Of a stretch of DNA of 16,343 nucleotides, positions 1 to 7,668 are shown piece after piece. Position numbers and translations under genes: made by a program. Origin of the DNA: RYN-111 sp046723735 (GTDB taxonomy: Bacteria; Actinomycetota; Actinomycetes; Mycobacteriales; SCTD01); assembly GCA_046723735.1 (NCBI GenBank), contig JBKOVB010000111.1:1-16343 (forward strand), in the 5' to 3' direction. The notes beneath the pieces were generated by a model. It saw nothing but the letters and a program-made list of their open reading frames with translations, ran no database searches and was not told the DNA's origin. Numbering within the stretch: position 1 is the stretch's first letter; every line of letters begins with the position of its first letter.

Positions 1-4
1 CCAG

Positions 5-78
5 TGGAGCTGAGGGGATTCGAACCCCTGACCCCCTCGATGCGAACGAGGTGCGCTACCGGACTGCGCCACAGCCCC
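5..78 (-). tRNA. tRNA-Ala (anticodon CGC)
   Basis: Read on the minus strand, the 74-nt sequence folds as a full cloverleaf. The acceptor GGGGCUG pairs with CAGCUCC (one G-U pair), the anticodon stem is CCUCG/CGAGG around the loop UUCGCAU, and the T arm contains GGUUCGAAUCC. The anticodon CGC reads GCG (alanine). The discriminator base is A and the 3' CCA is not encoded (CTGG follows). It lies 23 bp downstream of the sepX stop codon on the same strand. Confidence 0.96.
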
Positions 79-101
79 GCGGTGGTGCGGAGGTCAAGAG
101 G

Positions 102-881
102 CTACCAGCCGTTGGCCGCGCGCCGTCGGTCGAGGATCTCCTCCAGCTCGGGGCCCTCGTCGAGGATGTCGAGCCCGGCGTCCTCGAGCCCGGCGCTCCA
201 CGCCCCCGGCTTGGTGAGGTCGAGCACTCGCGGCGGACGCGGGGGCGCGACCGGCTTCCCGACGTACGTGGGGGGCGGGACCGGCACCGGGCTCCAGGAG
301 CCGTCGGTGCCCGTCGCGGCCGGCACGGCCGGGACGTCGTCGTAGCGGGCGGCGGGCGCCGGGAGGGGCGCGGTCAGCGGCGCCGGGCGGGGCGGCATCC
401 GGTCCAGCACACCGGCGACCCGGGGTGCGACGACCGGCTCCGGGCGCTCGACCGGTGCCGCGGGCTGCCGGGTACGGCGGGCCCGGGCGGCCCGCTCGGC
501 ACGAAGCACCGCCTGCCGACGCAGGTGCACCACGAACGCCACCAGGAGCACGTCGCACAGCGCGTGGAGCACGAGGAAGACGGTGGCTCCCAGCAGGCCC
601 AGCCCGAGCGAGAGCAGCGTTGCGCCGAGCAGCACGAGCAAGGTCCGACGGCGGCGCTCAGCGGCGGTCAGCGGGGGCACGACACGGTCCGAGGGGCGCG
701 GCACCCGGACGACCTCACGGCGTTCGACGGGGGTGCGTCGGGAGGACAGCACACGCATCGCGTCGCTGAACCGGTCAGCCGACTTCAACGACGTGCTGGT
801 GTCGTGGCTCTTCACCGCCATCGGCACCAGAACGGCGAGCCACGCACCCACGATCACAAGGAGGATCAGCCCGCTTCCCAC
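102..881 (-). CDS. sepX: SepX/GlpR-type divisome membrane protein (receptor of gephyrin-like Glp)
   Basis: The 259-aa protein starts with a short hydrophobic helix (about residues 4-21, GLILLVIVGAWLAVLVPM), has a polar stretch with DRFSDAMRVLSSRR, then two close hydrophobic segments (about 81-119), and ends in a long Pro/Ala/Arg-rich, probably disordered tail closing with an acidic ELEEILDRRR. This layout matches the actinobacterial SepX/GlpR family: SepX supports septation in Streptomyces, and GlpR is the membrane receptor of Glp in Corynebacterium. The start is GTG at 881; an ATG at 886 is out of frame. The gene lies 62 bp after the acetyltransferase gene, so it may be read through from the operon or have its own weak promoter (a TACGGT hexamer lies just upstream). 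The partner gene glp is in the same operon, separated by three genes. The name rests on topology and context; the tail sequence is poorly conserved. Confidence 0.82.
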   Translation of the reverse strand: MGSGLILLVIVGAWLAVLVPMAVKSHDTSTSLKSADRFSDAMRVLSSRRTPVERREVVRVPRPSDRVVPPLTAAERRRRTLLVLLGATLLSLGLGLLGATVFLVLHALCDVLLVAFVVHLRRQAVLRAERAARARRTRQPAAPVERPEPVVAPRVAGVLDRMPPRPAPLTAPLPAPAARYDDVPAVPAATGTDGSWSPVPVPPPTYVGKPVAPPRPPRVLDLTKPGAWSAGLEDAGLDILDEGPELEEILDRRRAANGW

Positions 882-943
882 GGCATCTGACCGTAGTGAT
901 GCCGCGGTGCAACACGGTGGACCTCTGTCGGTGTGTCGCCATA

Positions 944-1564
944 TCAGCGGCCTCTGACACCACGCCAGCGGGCGAGCATCCCCTCGGGGAGCTCCTCGAC
1001 GGTGACCGCGAACGAGAGGTGGTCACGCCAGGCGCCGTCGATGTGGAGCAGCCGCGGGTGCCGCCCTTCCTCGCGGAAGCCGAGCTTCTCCACCAGTCGC
1101 CGGGACGGCACGTTCTCCGGGCGGATGTCCGCCTGCACCCGGTGCAGCCCTACCTGTCCGAAGCAGTGGTCGACGACGAGCGCGAGCGCCGTGGCCATGA
1201 CGCCCTGCCCCGCGACGTGCTCCGAGACCCAGTAACCGACCGCGCCGCTCTGCAGCGCTCCCCGCACGATGTTGTGGACGGTCACCTGCCCCACCAGGTC
1301 GCCGTCCAGCACCACGCCGAAGGGCAGGCAGCGTCCGTACCTCGCCTCCCGCCGGTAGGCGCGCAGCGCCACGCCGTACGCCGCAGGGCTGTTGCGCTCC
1401 TGCCAGCTGGTGTCGGGGGCGTCCGGCGGCCGCCCGTCCCACGGCGTGAGCCACTGCTCGTTGCGCAGCCGCAGCTCGCTCCAGGCGCCGGCGTCGCGCA
1501 GCCGAAGGGGCCGGATGCCGACCCTGCCGTCGTACGCGGTGTGCGGCCACCCGGGCGCACCCAT
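944..1564 (-). CDS. RimJ/RimL-type GNAT N-acetyltransferase
   Basis: The 206-aa protein is a GNAT-family acetyltransferase of the RimJ/RimL type, which moves acetyl from acetyl-CoA to an amine such as a protein N-terminus. Family marks are an N-terminal IRPLRLRDAGAWSELR, a middle strand GAVGYWVSEHVAGQGVM holding the acetyl-CoA pyrophosphate loop (GQGVMA), and the late motif RPENVPSRRLVEKLGF, which is typical of RimJ-like enzymes. The ATG at 1564 overlaps the mog stop by one base (TGATG), which decides the start and implies translational coupling. In M. tuberculosis the gene at this position is annotated rimJ (recollection). The substrate cannot be read from the sequence; a role in acetylating a neighbour such as Glp would be speculation. 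Confidence 0.9.
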   Translation of the reverse strand: MGAPGWPHTAYDGRVGIRPLRLRDAGAWSELRLRNEQWLTPWDGRPPDAPDTSWQERNSPAAYGVALRAYRREARYGRCLPFGVVLDGDLVGQVTVHNIVRGALQSGAVGYWVSEHVAGQGVMATALALVVDHCFGQVGLHRVQADIRPENVPSRRLVEKLGFREEGRHPRLLHIDGAWRDHLSFAVTVEELPEGMLARWRGVRGR

Positions 1565-2061
1565 CAGTGGTCGCCGCCTCGCAGCTGCGCGAGCGCATGC
1601 GCCAGGACAGGTGCGAGCACGGTGACGCCGTCTCGGACACCACCGGTCGACCCGGGCAGGGTCACCACGAGCGTGGTGCCGATCGTGCCGGCGACGCCAC
1701 GGGAGAGCACCGACGCCGGCACAGCAGCGCGGCTGTCCTGACGCAGCGCCTCGGCGAGGCCGGGCACCTCGCGGTCGAGCAGGGGACGCACCGCCTCGGG
1801 CGTGACGTCCCGCGGGCCCAGGCCGGTGCCGCCCGTGGTGACGACGAGGTCGTGCGTCATCGCGAGCACCTCGACGATCGCCGTGATGCGGTCCAGGTCG
1901 TCGGGTACGACGACGACGTCGCCCACCCCGAAGCCGAGCTCGCGGAGCAGCTCCGCGAGCAGCGGCCCGGAGGTGTCCGGGCGCTCGCCCGCGAAGGAGC
2001 GATCCGAGACCGTGACGACGGCTGCCCGGGCGCCGGGGGGCAGCTCCGCTACCGCTCCCAC
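1564..2061 (-). CDS. mog: MogA/MoaB family molybdopterin adenylyltransferase
   Basis: The 165-aa protein belongs to the MogA/MoaB family, which adenylylates molybdopterin with ATP before metal insertion by MoeA. Visible marks are AAVVTVSDRSFAGERPDTSGP near the N-terminus (given here as the family's first strand and Ser/Asp motif), then TTGGTGLGPRDVTPEA for substrate binding and LPGSTGGVRDG in the C-terminal half. I chose the GTG at 2061, the only in-frame start between the upstream frame and the first conserved strand. It makes the gene overlap moaC by 13 bp. The frame stays open upstream inside moaC, but that part has no family similarity. The stop shares one base with the next start. Length fits the family (about 160-180 aa). 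Confidence 0.9.
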   Translation of the reverse strand: MGAVAELPPGARAAVVTVSDRSFAGERPDTSGPLLAELLRELGFGVGDVVVVPDDLDRITAIVEVLAMTHDLVVTTGGTGLGPRDVTPEAVRPLLDREVPGLAEALRQDSRAAVPASVLSRGVAGTIGTTLVVTLPGSTGGVRDGVTVLAPVLAHALAQLRGGDH

Positions 2062-2558
2062 GCGCCCGACTTCCCGCCGGTCTTGGACAGCACACGGACC
2101 TCGCCGATGACGCCGCGGGGGTCGACGGCCTTGGTCATGTCGACCACCGTCAGGCAGGCCACCGACACCGCGGTCAGGGCCTCCATCTCGACCCCGGTCC
2201 GGTCGGTCGTGCGCACCGTTGCCGTGACGGACACGCCGTCGTCGTCGACCTCGAGGTCGATCGAGATTCCTTGCAGCGCAAGGGGATGGCACAGCGGGAT
2301 GAGCTCGGGAGTGCGCTTGGCGGCCATGATCCCGGCCACCCGTGCCACCGCCAGCACGTCGCCCTTGGGCACCCCCTCGCCGCGCAGGAGCTGCACGCAC
2401 TCGGCCGACAGGTCGACGCGTCCCGCGGCAACCGCCGTACGGACCGTGACGTCCTTGTCGGTGACGTCGACCATCCGGGCCGCGCCGGTCTCGTCCACGT
2501 GCGAGAGCCCGGGACGCTGCGGCGCTCCCCCGCTGCCCGAGCTCGCATGCCCGCTCAT
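2049..2558 (-). CDS. moaC: Cyclic pyranopterin monophosphate synthase MoaC
   Basis: The 169-aa protein is MoaC, which with MoaA turns GTP into cyclic pyranopterin monophosphate, the first step of molybdenum cofactor synthesis. Conserved blocks are LSHVDETGAARMVDVTDKDVT near residues 19-39 (quoted to its core), KGDVLAVARVAGIMAAKRT, ELIPLCHPL with the conserved Cys-His, DRTGVEMEALTAVSVA and DMTKAVD with the catalytic-region Lys. The first 17 residues (Ser/Gly-rich) precede the family core and are probably disordered. The ATG at 2558 overlaps the glp stop as ATGA, supporting this start. No moaA, moaD or moaE is present in the window, so the pathway must be completed elsewhere in the genome. Confidence 0.95.
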   Translation of the reverse strand: MSGHASSGSGGAPQRPGLSHVDETGAARMVDVTDKDVTVRTAVAAGRVDLSAECVQLLRGEGVPKGDVLAVARVAGIMAAKRTPELIPLCHPLALQGISIDLEVDDDGVSVTATVRTTDRTGVEMEALTAVSVACLTVVDMTKAVDPRGVIGEVRVLSKTGGKSGAWER

Positions 2559-3766
2559 GAGCCGCGCCGCTCCAGGACCATGACAGTGACCGCCGAGCCC
2601 GCGGGCACGTCGGTGACGCCCTCGGGCACGACGGCCAACGCGTTCGCACGCGCCAGCCCGGCGACCAGGTGCGAGCCCGCCCCGGAGACGGGGACGACGA
2701 CGTAGGCCCCGTCCCGTACCTCCAGCCGCACGCGCAGGAACGAGCGCTTCTCGGCCGGCGAGCGCAGGTCCTCCGTGGTGATCGCCGAGACCAGCGGGCG
2801 GGTGACCGTCGACGCGCCGATCATCCGGCGCAGCGCTGGGCGCACGAAGGCCTCGAACGACACCATCGCGCTGACCGGGTTGCCCGGCAAGCCGAACACC
2901 GGGGTGCGGTCGGGGCCGATGACCCCGAAGGCCTGCGGCATGCCCGGCTGCATCGCGACCTTGTGGAACCCCACCGTCCCGAGCCGCGACAACACCTCCT
3001 TGACGACGTCGTAGGCGCCGACGGACACGCCCCCGCTGGTCAGGAGCAGGTCGGCGCGCACCAGCTGGTCCTCGAGCGCGTCGAGGAGCTGACGCCCGTC
3101 GTCCGGCAAGATCCCTACGCGGTACGCGATCGCCCCTGCCTCGGTGCAGGCCGCCGTCAGCGTGACGCTGTTGCTGTCGTGGAGCTGTCCCGGCTGCAGC
3201 GGCGCGCCGGGCTCGACGAGCTCGTCCCCCGTGGACAGCACGACCACCCGAGGGCGCGGTCGCACCAGCACCCGCGCCCGGCCGACCGCTGCGGCGAGGC
3301 CGACCTGCGCCGAGCCCAGGTGGGTTCCGGCGGTCAGCACCACCTCGCCCGCCTGGACGTCCTCGCCGGCGCGCCGGACGTGCTGGCCCGGCACGGGCAT
3401 GCGGTCGATGCGCACCTGTGCCAGCCCGCCGTCGGTGTGCTCGAGCGGCACGACCGTGTCGGCCCCGGGGGGCAGGCAGGCGCCGGTCATGATGCGCACG
3501 CTCAGCCCCGGCTGCACCCGCAGCGGCGAGGCCGGCCCGGCGGGCACGTCGCCGACCACCGGCAGCACCGACGGGACGTGGGTCACATCCGCGGACCGGA
3601 TCGCGTAGCCGTCCATCGCGCTGTTGTCGAAACCGGGCAGCGGCGCGGGCGCCACGACGTCCTCGGCGAGCACGCAGCCGTGCGCGTCCAGCAGCCCGAG
3701 CTCCAGCGGGGCCAGCGGCTGGACCACCTGCAGCACCTCGGCGAGGTGCTCGTCGACCGACCTCAC
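2555..3766 (-). CDS. glp: Gephyrin-like molybdotransferase Glp (MoeA family)
   Basis: The 403-aa protein has the full MoeA fold. MoeA proteins insert molybdate into adenylylated molybdopterin. In Corynebacterium the paralogue Glp instead binds FtsZ and the membrane receptor GlpR to guide division. Motifs are DNSAMDGYAIR (about 47-57), PPGADTVVPLEH, STGDELVEPG, TSGGVSVGAYDVVKEVL with the MoeA active-site Asp retained, and LPGNPVSAMVSFEAF. The conserved Asp suggests transferase activity may be kept. I chose the GTG at 3766 because it overlaps the galU stop as GTGA and gives MRSVDEHLAEVL, the usual Glp N-terminus; a GTG at 3781 would add five residues. Synteny with galU, the RimJ-like gene and sepX favours Glp over a plain MoeA. 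Confidence 0.9.
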   Translation of the reverse strand: MRSVDEHLAEVLQVVQPLAPLELGLLDAHGCVLAEDVVAPAPLPGFDNSAMDGYAIRSADVTHVPSVLPVVGDVPAGPASPLRVQPGLSVRIMTGACLPPGADTVVPLEHTDGGLAQVRIDRMPVPGQHVRRAGEDVQAGEVVLTAGTHLGSAQVGLAAAVGRARVLVRPRPRVVVLSTGDELVEPGAPLQPGQLHDSNSVTLTAACTEAGAIAYRVGILPDDGRQLLDALEDQLVRADLLLTSGGVSVGAYDVVKEVLSRLGTVGFHKVAMQPGMPQAFGVIGPDRTPVFGLPGNPVSAMVSFEAFVRPALRRMIGASTVTRPLVSAITTEDLRSPAEKRSFLRVRLEVRDGAYVVVPVSGAGSHLVAGLARANALAVVPEGVTDVPAGSAVTVMVLERRGS

Positions 3767-4629
3767 CGCTGCGCCAGCCACGTCCGTAACCAGGCCAGCA
3801 GCTCCGGCCCGAGGTCCTCGCGCTCGGCAGCGAGCTGGATCACGGTCTTGAGGTACTCCAACCGGTCACCGGTGTCGAACCGGCGACCACGGAAGACGAC
3901 GCCGTGCACCGGCTCGAGGGTGGTCAGCTCCTGGAGCGCGTCGGTCAGCTGGATCTCGCCGCCGCGCCCCGGCGCCGTCCGGTGCAGCACCTCGAAGACG
4001 CGCGGTGACAGCACGTACCGGCCGATGATCACGAGGTTGCTCGGCGCCTCCTCCGGCGCGGGCTTCTCCACGAGCCCGGTGATCCGGACGACGGGGCCGT
4101 CACCCTCCACCGCGGCGCAGCCGTAGAGGGTCACCTGCTCGAGCGGCACCTCCATGAGGGCCACCACGCTGCCGCCCTCGCGCTCCTGCACCTCGATCAT
4201 GTGCTCGAGCAGCTTGTCGTCGTGGTCCACGAGATCGTCGCCGAGCAGCACCGCGAACGGCTCGGCCCCGACGTGACCCTCCGCGACGAGCACGGCGTGC
4301 CCCAGCCCCTTCGGGTCGCCCTGCCGCACGTAGTGGACCTGCGCGAGGTCGGTCGCCCGTCGTACGGCGTCCAGCCGCGCCTGTTCGCCCTTCGCCTCCA
4401 GGGCGAGCTCCAGCTCCACCGCCCGGTCGAAGTGGTCCTCGAGGGGACGCTTCCCGCGACCGGTGATCATCAGCACGTCGGTGAGCCCGGCGCGGACGGC
4501 CTCTTCGACGACGTACTGGATCGCCGGCGTGTCGACGACCGGCAGCATCTCCTTCGGCACGGCCTTGGTCGCGGGCAGGAAGCGGGTACCCAGCCCGGCA
4601 GCGGGGATCACCGCCTTGCGGATCGGCAT
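3763..4629 (-). CDS. galU: UTP--glucose-1-phosphate uridylyltransferase
   Basis: The 288-aa protein makes UDP-glucose from UTP and glucose 1-phosphate, the cytoplasmic precursor for trehalose, glycolipids and cell-wall or capsular polysaccharide. The N-terminal nucleotide-binding motif AGLGTRFLPATKAVPKEMLP (residues 11-30) is intact. Further marks are DTPAIQYVVEEAV, LLGDDLVDHD, GLVEKPAPEEAPSNL and GRYVLSPRVFEVL, and GEIQLTDAL. Length fits GalU (about 290-300 aa). The ATG at 4629 lies only 9 bp after the diguanylate cyclase stop with a weak AGG upstream, so cotranscription is expected. The stop overlaps the glp start (GTGA). Confidence 0.97.
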   Translation of the reverse strand: MPIRKAVIPAAGLGTRFLPATKAVPKEMLPVVDTPAIQYVVEEAVRAGLTDVLMITGRGKRPLEDHFDRAVELELALEAKGEQARLDAVRRATDLAQVHYVRQGDPKGLGHAVLVAEGHVGAEPFAVLLGDDLVDHDDKLLEHMIEVQEREGGSVVALMEVPLEQVTLYGCAAVEGDGPVVRITGLVEKPAPEEAPSNLVIIGRYVLSPRVFEVLHRTAPGRGGEIQLTDALQELTTLEPVHGVVFRGRRFDTGDRLEYLKTVIQLAAEREDLGPELLAWLRTWLAQR

Positions 4630-4638
4630 GACGAGAAC

Positions 4639-6582
4639 CTATCCGGCTGCCGGCTCCCGCGAGACGCGCCACGTGTCGCGACCTGCGTGCTTGGCCTCGT
4701 ACAGCGCCGCGTCGGCAGCCGCGAGCAGCTGGCTGGCCGACACCCCGTGGCGGGGGTAGACGGCCACGCCGGCCGACACGGTGAGCTGGATCGCGGGCGT
4801 CCCCGCCTCGCCGAAGGGCTTGCGCCGCACCGCGGCGCAAATGCGTTCAGCCGCCTGCCGGGCCCCCGCCTCGTCGGTCTCGGGCAGCACCACGACGATC
4901 TCCTCGCCGCCGTACCGCGCCACCGTGTCGACGTCGCGGGCCTCCGCCCGGATCCGCCCGGCCAGCTCCACCAGCACCGCGTCGCCCCGCTGGTGCCCGT
5001 AGCTGTCGTTGACCTCCTTGAAGTGGTCGAGGTCCAGCATCAGCAGGGACAGTGGCCGCCCGAACCGCGAGGCGCGCTCGATCTCCTTGGTGACCGTCAT
5101 CGTGAAGTAGCGGTAGTTCCAGAGCCCGGTCAGGCCGTCGGTGATCGACAGCCGCTGCGCCTCCTCGTGAAGCAGCACGTTGTCGACGGCCACGGTGGCC
5201 TGCGACGCGAAGGTCCGCATGGTCGCGAGGTCGTTGTCGTCGAAGCCGCCGGGGAGCTCGGAACCGAACAGGTCGAGCACGCCGATCACCTGGCCCGAGG
5301 ACTTCAGCGGTACGCCGATGCAGCTCGTCGCGGTCGGCTCGCCCGGCATCGGCCACAGCTCCCCGGGTCCGTGGCCCACCCGCCCGCGCAGCGGCTCGCC
5401 CGTCTCCGCCACCCGGCCGGTGACCCCCTGCCCGACGGACAGCCGCAGGTCGAGCGGCACGTCCACGCCGTGCGAGGCGGCCAGCACGAGCTCGTCACGG
5501 CTCGGCGTGAGCAGCATGACCATCCCGCCCGTCGCGCGTGTCGAGGCGATCGCGGACTCGAGCACCACGTGCAGGATCCGGTCCAGGTCGTGCGAGCTCG
5601 CGAGGCTCTCGCCCAGCCGGGCGAGCCCGTTCTGCAGCTCGTCGCGGCTCGCCTGCAGCTGCCCGACGTACGTCCTGAGGTCCTCCGTCATCCGGTTGAA
5701 CGCGTGCCCCAGCCGGCCGACCTCGTCGCGGGTGCGCACCTCGATGACGGGCGTGAGATCACCGCTTGCCACGCGGGCCGCCGCCTGGCCGAGCTCCTCG
5801 AGCGGACGCGTCGTGGCCCGCGCCGAGACGACGGCGATGCCGACGGCTCCCGCCAGAGCGATGACGACGACCAGCACGGTGTCGAGTAGCAGGCCCGTGT
5901 GACGGGACCGCTGCTCGAACGTGACCACGGCGTACGGCTGGCCGGAGTCGGCCTGCAGCCCCGCCACCACGAAGCCACGCGCGGTCGTGCCCATGGCGTG
6001 CCGCAGCGCCGAGCGCACGACCCCGGAGGGCGGCGTCCGGGTGGTCGCGACGACCGTGCCGTCGGCCGCCAGCAGCGCGACGTCGCTGTCCCCCAGAGCG
6101 GCCCGCAGCCGGTGGAGCAGCGAGCCGTCCACGTCGAAGCTCGCCACGGCGACGCCGGCGCCACGCCCGGTGGCAGTGAGCAGCGGCACGACGGCGGCGA
6201 GGTGGCCGTCCTCGGCGAGCCCGGCGGTGCAGTCGTTGTCCTTCGCGGGCAGGCTTCCAACCGCCAGGACGACCCGACCCCCGGGACCGGTGACGCGCAC
6301 GCCGTCGGCGAGCCCCCGGCGGATGAGCCCCATCGCCTCGGCCTGCGCGGCGGCCGGCGTGCCGGTGGTGGTGACCAGACCCGCGGCCTCAGCCGCGATC
6401 CGGCCCCGGTCGCAGTAGTCGCGCAGCACCTGGTCGACGAGCCGAGCCCCGGCCGCGACGGCGTCCTGCTGGCGGTTCTGCACCGCGGCGGGGAAGGCTT
6501 GAGCCAGAAGTGCCGCTCCGACCAGGAGCGGCACGAGGACGACCAACGCGAAGGACAGGGTCAGCCGCCATCGCAAGCTCAC
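4639..6582 (-). CDS. Membrane diguanylate cyclase (sensor-HAMP-GAF-GGDEF)
   Basis: The 647-aa protein makes cyclic di-GMP from two GTP. Order of parts: TM helix 1 (about 6-28), an extracytoplasmic sensor of about 200 residues, TM helix 2 (231-252), HAMP (253-308), a coiled linker, GAF (about 325-475) and GGDEF (480-640). The active-site loop reads GGEEI (558-562), a functional variant. RDVD at 549-552, five residues upstream, is a complete RxxD inhibitory site, so product feedback is expected. No EAL domain is present. The GTG at 6582 follows a good GGAGG with 5-nt spacing and gives a cationic start before TM1; the 19-residue upstream extension lacks support. Only 37 bp separate it from the divergent cyclo-ligase gene, and galU follows 9 bp downstream. 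The sensed ligand is unknown. Confidence 0.93.
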   Translation of the reverse strand: MSLRWRLTLSFALVVLVPLLVGAALLAQAFPAAVQNRQQDAVAAGARLVDQVLRDYCDRGRIAAEAAGLVTTTGTPAAAQAEAMGLIRRGLADGVRVTGPGGRVVLAVGSLPAKDNDCTAGLAEDGHLAAVVPLLTATGRGAGVAVASFDVDGSLLHRLRAALGDSDVALLAADGTVVATTRTPPSGVVRSALRHAMGTTARGFVVAGLQADSGQPYAVVTFEQRSRHTGLLLDTVLVVVIALAGAVGIAVVSARATTRPLEELGQAAARVASGDLTPVIEVRTRDEVGRLGHAFNRMTEDLRTYVGQLQASRDELQNGLARLGESLASSHDLDRILHVVLESAIASTRATGGMVMLLTPSRDELVLAASHGVDVPLDLRLSVGQGVTGRVAETGEPLRGRVGHGPGELWPMPGEPTATSCIGVPLKSSGQVIGVLDLFGSELPGGFDDNDLATMRTFASQATVAVDNVLLHEEAQRLSITDGLTGLWNYRYFTMTVTKEIERASRFGRPLSLLMLDLDHFKEVNDSYGHQRGDAVLVELAGRIRAEARDVDTVARYGGEEIVVVLPETDEAGARQAAERICAAVRRKPFGEAGTPAIQLTVSAGVAVYPRHGVSASQLLAAADAALYEAKHAGRDTWRVSREPAAG

Positions 6583-6619
6583 CGCAGCCTCCGGGATCGT
6601 GTGCTGCGATTCTCCCACC

Positions 6620-7129
6620 GTGGACCAGAAGCAAAACATGCGCCGACAGGCTGAATCCGCACGCTCCCGGCATGCCCCCGCAGACCTGTCGGAGCACCTC
6701 GCCGCGCTCCTCGACGGCGCCGCTCGCGTGGCGTCGTACGTCGGCTTCGGTCACGAGTCCTACGTGCCGCCCCGTCTCGGCTGGCTCCTTCCGGTGCTGC
6801 TTCCCGACCGCGACCTGGACTGGGCCGTGTACGACGGGCAGCTGGCCCCTGGCCCGCGCGGGGTGCAGGAACCCGTCGGCCCGCGGCTGGGCGTGGAGGC
6901 GGTCGCGACCTGCGACGTGCTGCTCGTCCCCGCCCTGCTGGTCGACCGGCAGGGCTGGCGCCTCGGGCGGGGCGGCGGCTCCTACGACCGGGCGCTGGCT
7001 CGCGCGACGGGGCTCACCGTGGCACTGCTGCACGAGGGTGGTCTGGTGGAGGCGGTGCCGCACGAGCCGCACGACGTCCAGGTGAGGGCGGCCTGCACGC
7101 CTTCCGGGCTGGTGATGCTCGGAGCCTGA
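6620..7129 (+). CDS. 5-formyltetrahydrofolate cyclo-ligase
   Basis: The 169-aa protein belongs to the 5-FCL family, which converts 5-formyl-THF to 5,10-methenyl-THF using ATP and so returns folate to the active pool. The N-terminal family signature Lys-x-x-(hydrophobic)-Arg appears as KQNMRRQAESAR, and the ATP/folate loop as LLVPALLVDRQGWRLGRGGGSYDR. The protein is somewhat short for the family (usually about 180-200 aa), with a compact middle, but both key motifs are intact. The GTG at 6620 keeps the N-terminal Lys-Arg motif; an ATG at 6638 would cut it. No Shine-Dalgarno sequence precedes the GTG, so a leaderless or weakly led mRNA is possible. It diverges from the diguanylate cyclase gene across only 37 bp. 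Confidence 0.9.
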   Translation: MDQKQNMRRQAESARSRHAPADLSEHLAALLDGAARVASYVGFGHESYVPPRLGWLLPVLLPDRDLDWAVYDGQLAPGPRGVQEPVGPRLGVEAVATCDVLLVPALLVDRQGWRLGRGGGSYDRALARATGLTVALLHEGGLVEAVPHEPHDVQVRAACTPSGLVMLGA

Positions 7130-7140
7130 CCCCGTCGTGA

Positions 7141-7164
7141 CCTCCCCGAGCCGGCTCAGGGAGG
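7141..7164 (+). promoter_or_regulatory. Hairpin enclosing the carbonic anhydrase ribosome-binding site
   Basis: CCTCCC (7141-7146) pairs fully with GGGAGG (7159-7164). Inside, one C/A mismatch is followed by GAG/CTC around a CCGG loop. The 3' arm GGGAGG is the only Shine-Dalgarno sequence for the following gene, so the fold would hide it. It has no U-run after it, so a standard intrinsic terminator for the cyclo-ligase gene is less likely. Confidence 0.6.
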
Positions 7165-7173
7165 ATGTCCGTC

Positions 7174-7668
7174 GTGGGTGCCTTCGACGACGTGCTCGCC
7201 GCCAACGAGGAGTACGCCTCCTCCTTCGCCTTCTCGGGCCGGCCGGGTCAGGCCGCCCGCGGCCTCGCGGTCGTGACCTGCATGGACTCCCGCATCGACC
7301 CGCTGTCGATGCTCGGGCTCCAGAAGGGCGACGCGAAGATCCTGCGCAACGCGGGCGGCCGGGTCACCGACGACGTCCTGCGCACCCTCGTGCTGGCGAC
7401 GCACCTGCTCGGCGTCGACCGCGTCATGGTGGTCGAGCACACCGACTGCAAGATGGCCAGCGCCACCGACGAGCAGGTGCACGAGCAGATCCTCGCGACC
7501 TCGGGGATCGACACGCGTTCCCTGGAGTTCCGGACGATGTCCGACCAGCGCGCCGCGCTGCTCCACGACGTCCGGAAGGTCCGTAGCTCGCCGTACCTGC
7601 CGAAGGGCGTCGAGGTCGCCGGCTTCTTCTACGACGTCCGCACCGGACGCCTCTCGCCGGTGGAGTAG
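7174..7668 (+). CDS. Beta-class carbonic anhydrase
   Basis: The 164-aa protein is a small beta-carbonic anhydrase, a zinc enzyme converting CO2 and bicarbonate. Zinc ligands are Cys36 (in VVTCMDSR), His89 and Cys92 (in VEHTDCKM), and the Asp38-Arg40 dyad is intact. The motif ILRNAGGRVTDD is also typical. It resembles the short actinobacterial group of which M. tuberculosis Rv1284 is a member. I chose the GTG at 7174, which sits 9 nt after GGGAGG; the ATG at 7165 touches that SD with no spacing. The stop TAG abuts the stop of the opposing DUF2855 gene with no bases between. The protein is likely cytoplasmic, with no signal peptide. Confidence 0.93.
   Translation: MGAFDDVLAANEEYASSFAFSGRPGQAARGLAVVTCMDSRIDPLSMLGLQKGDAKILRNAGGRVTDDVLRTLVLATHLLGVDRVMVVEHTDCKMASATDEQVHEQILATSGIDTRSLEFRTMSDQRAALLHDVRKVRSSPYLPKGVEVAGFFYDVRTGRLSPVE

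Noticed and set aside
944..2095. 383-aa acetyltransferase with long N-terminus
   Set aside because: The first 177 residues are a shadow of mog and moaC; the start at 1564 overlaps the mog stop.
2669..4126. 485-aa plus-strand open frame
   Set aside because: Antisense to glp and galU; no recognisable motif.
4201..5889. 562-aa plus-strand open frame
   Set aside because: Antisense to galU and the diguanylate cyclase, both with full domains; rich in His/Arg/Gln as typical of GC shadow frames.
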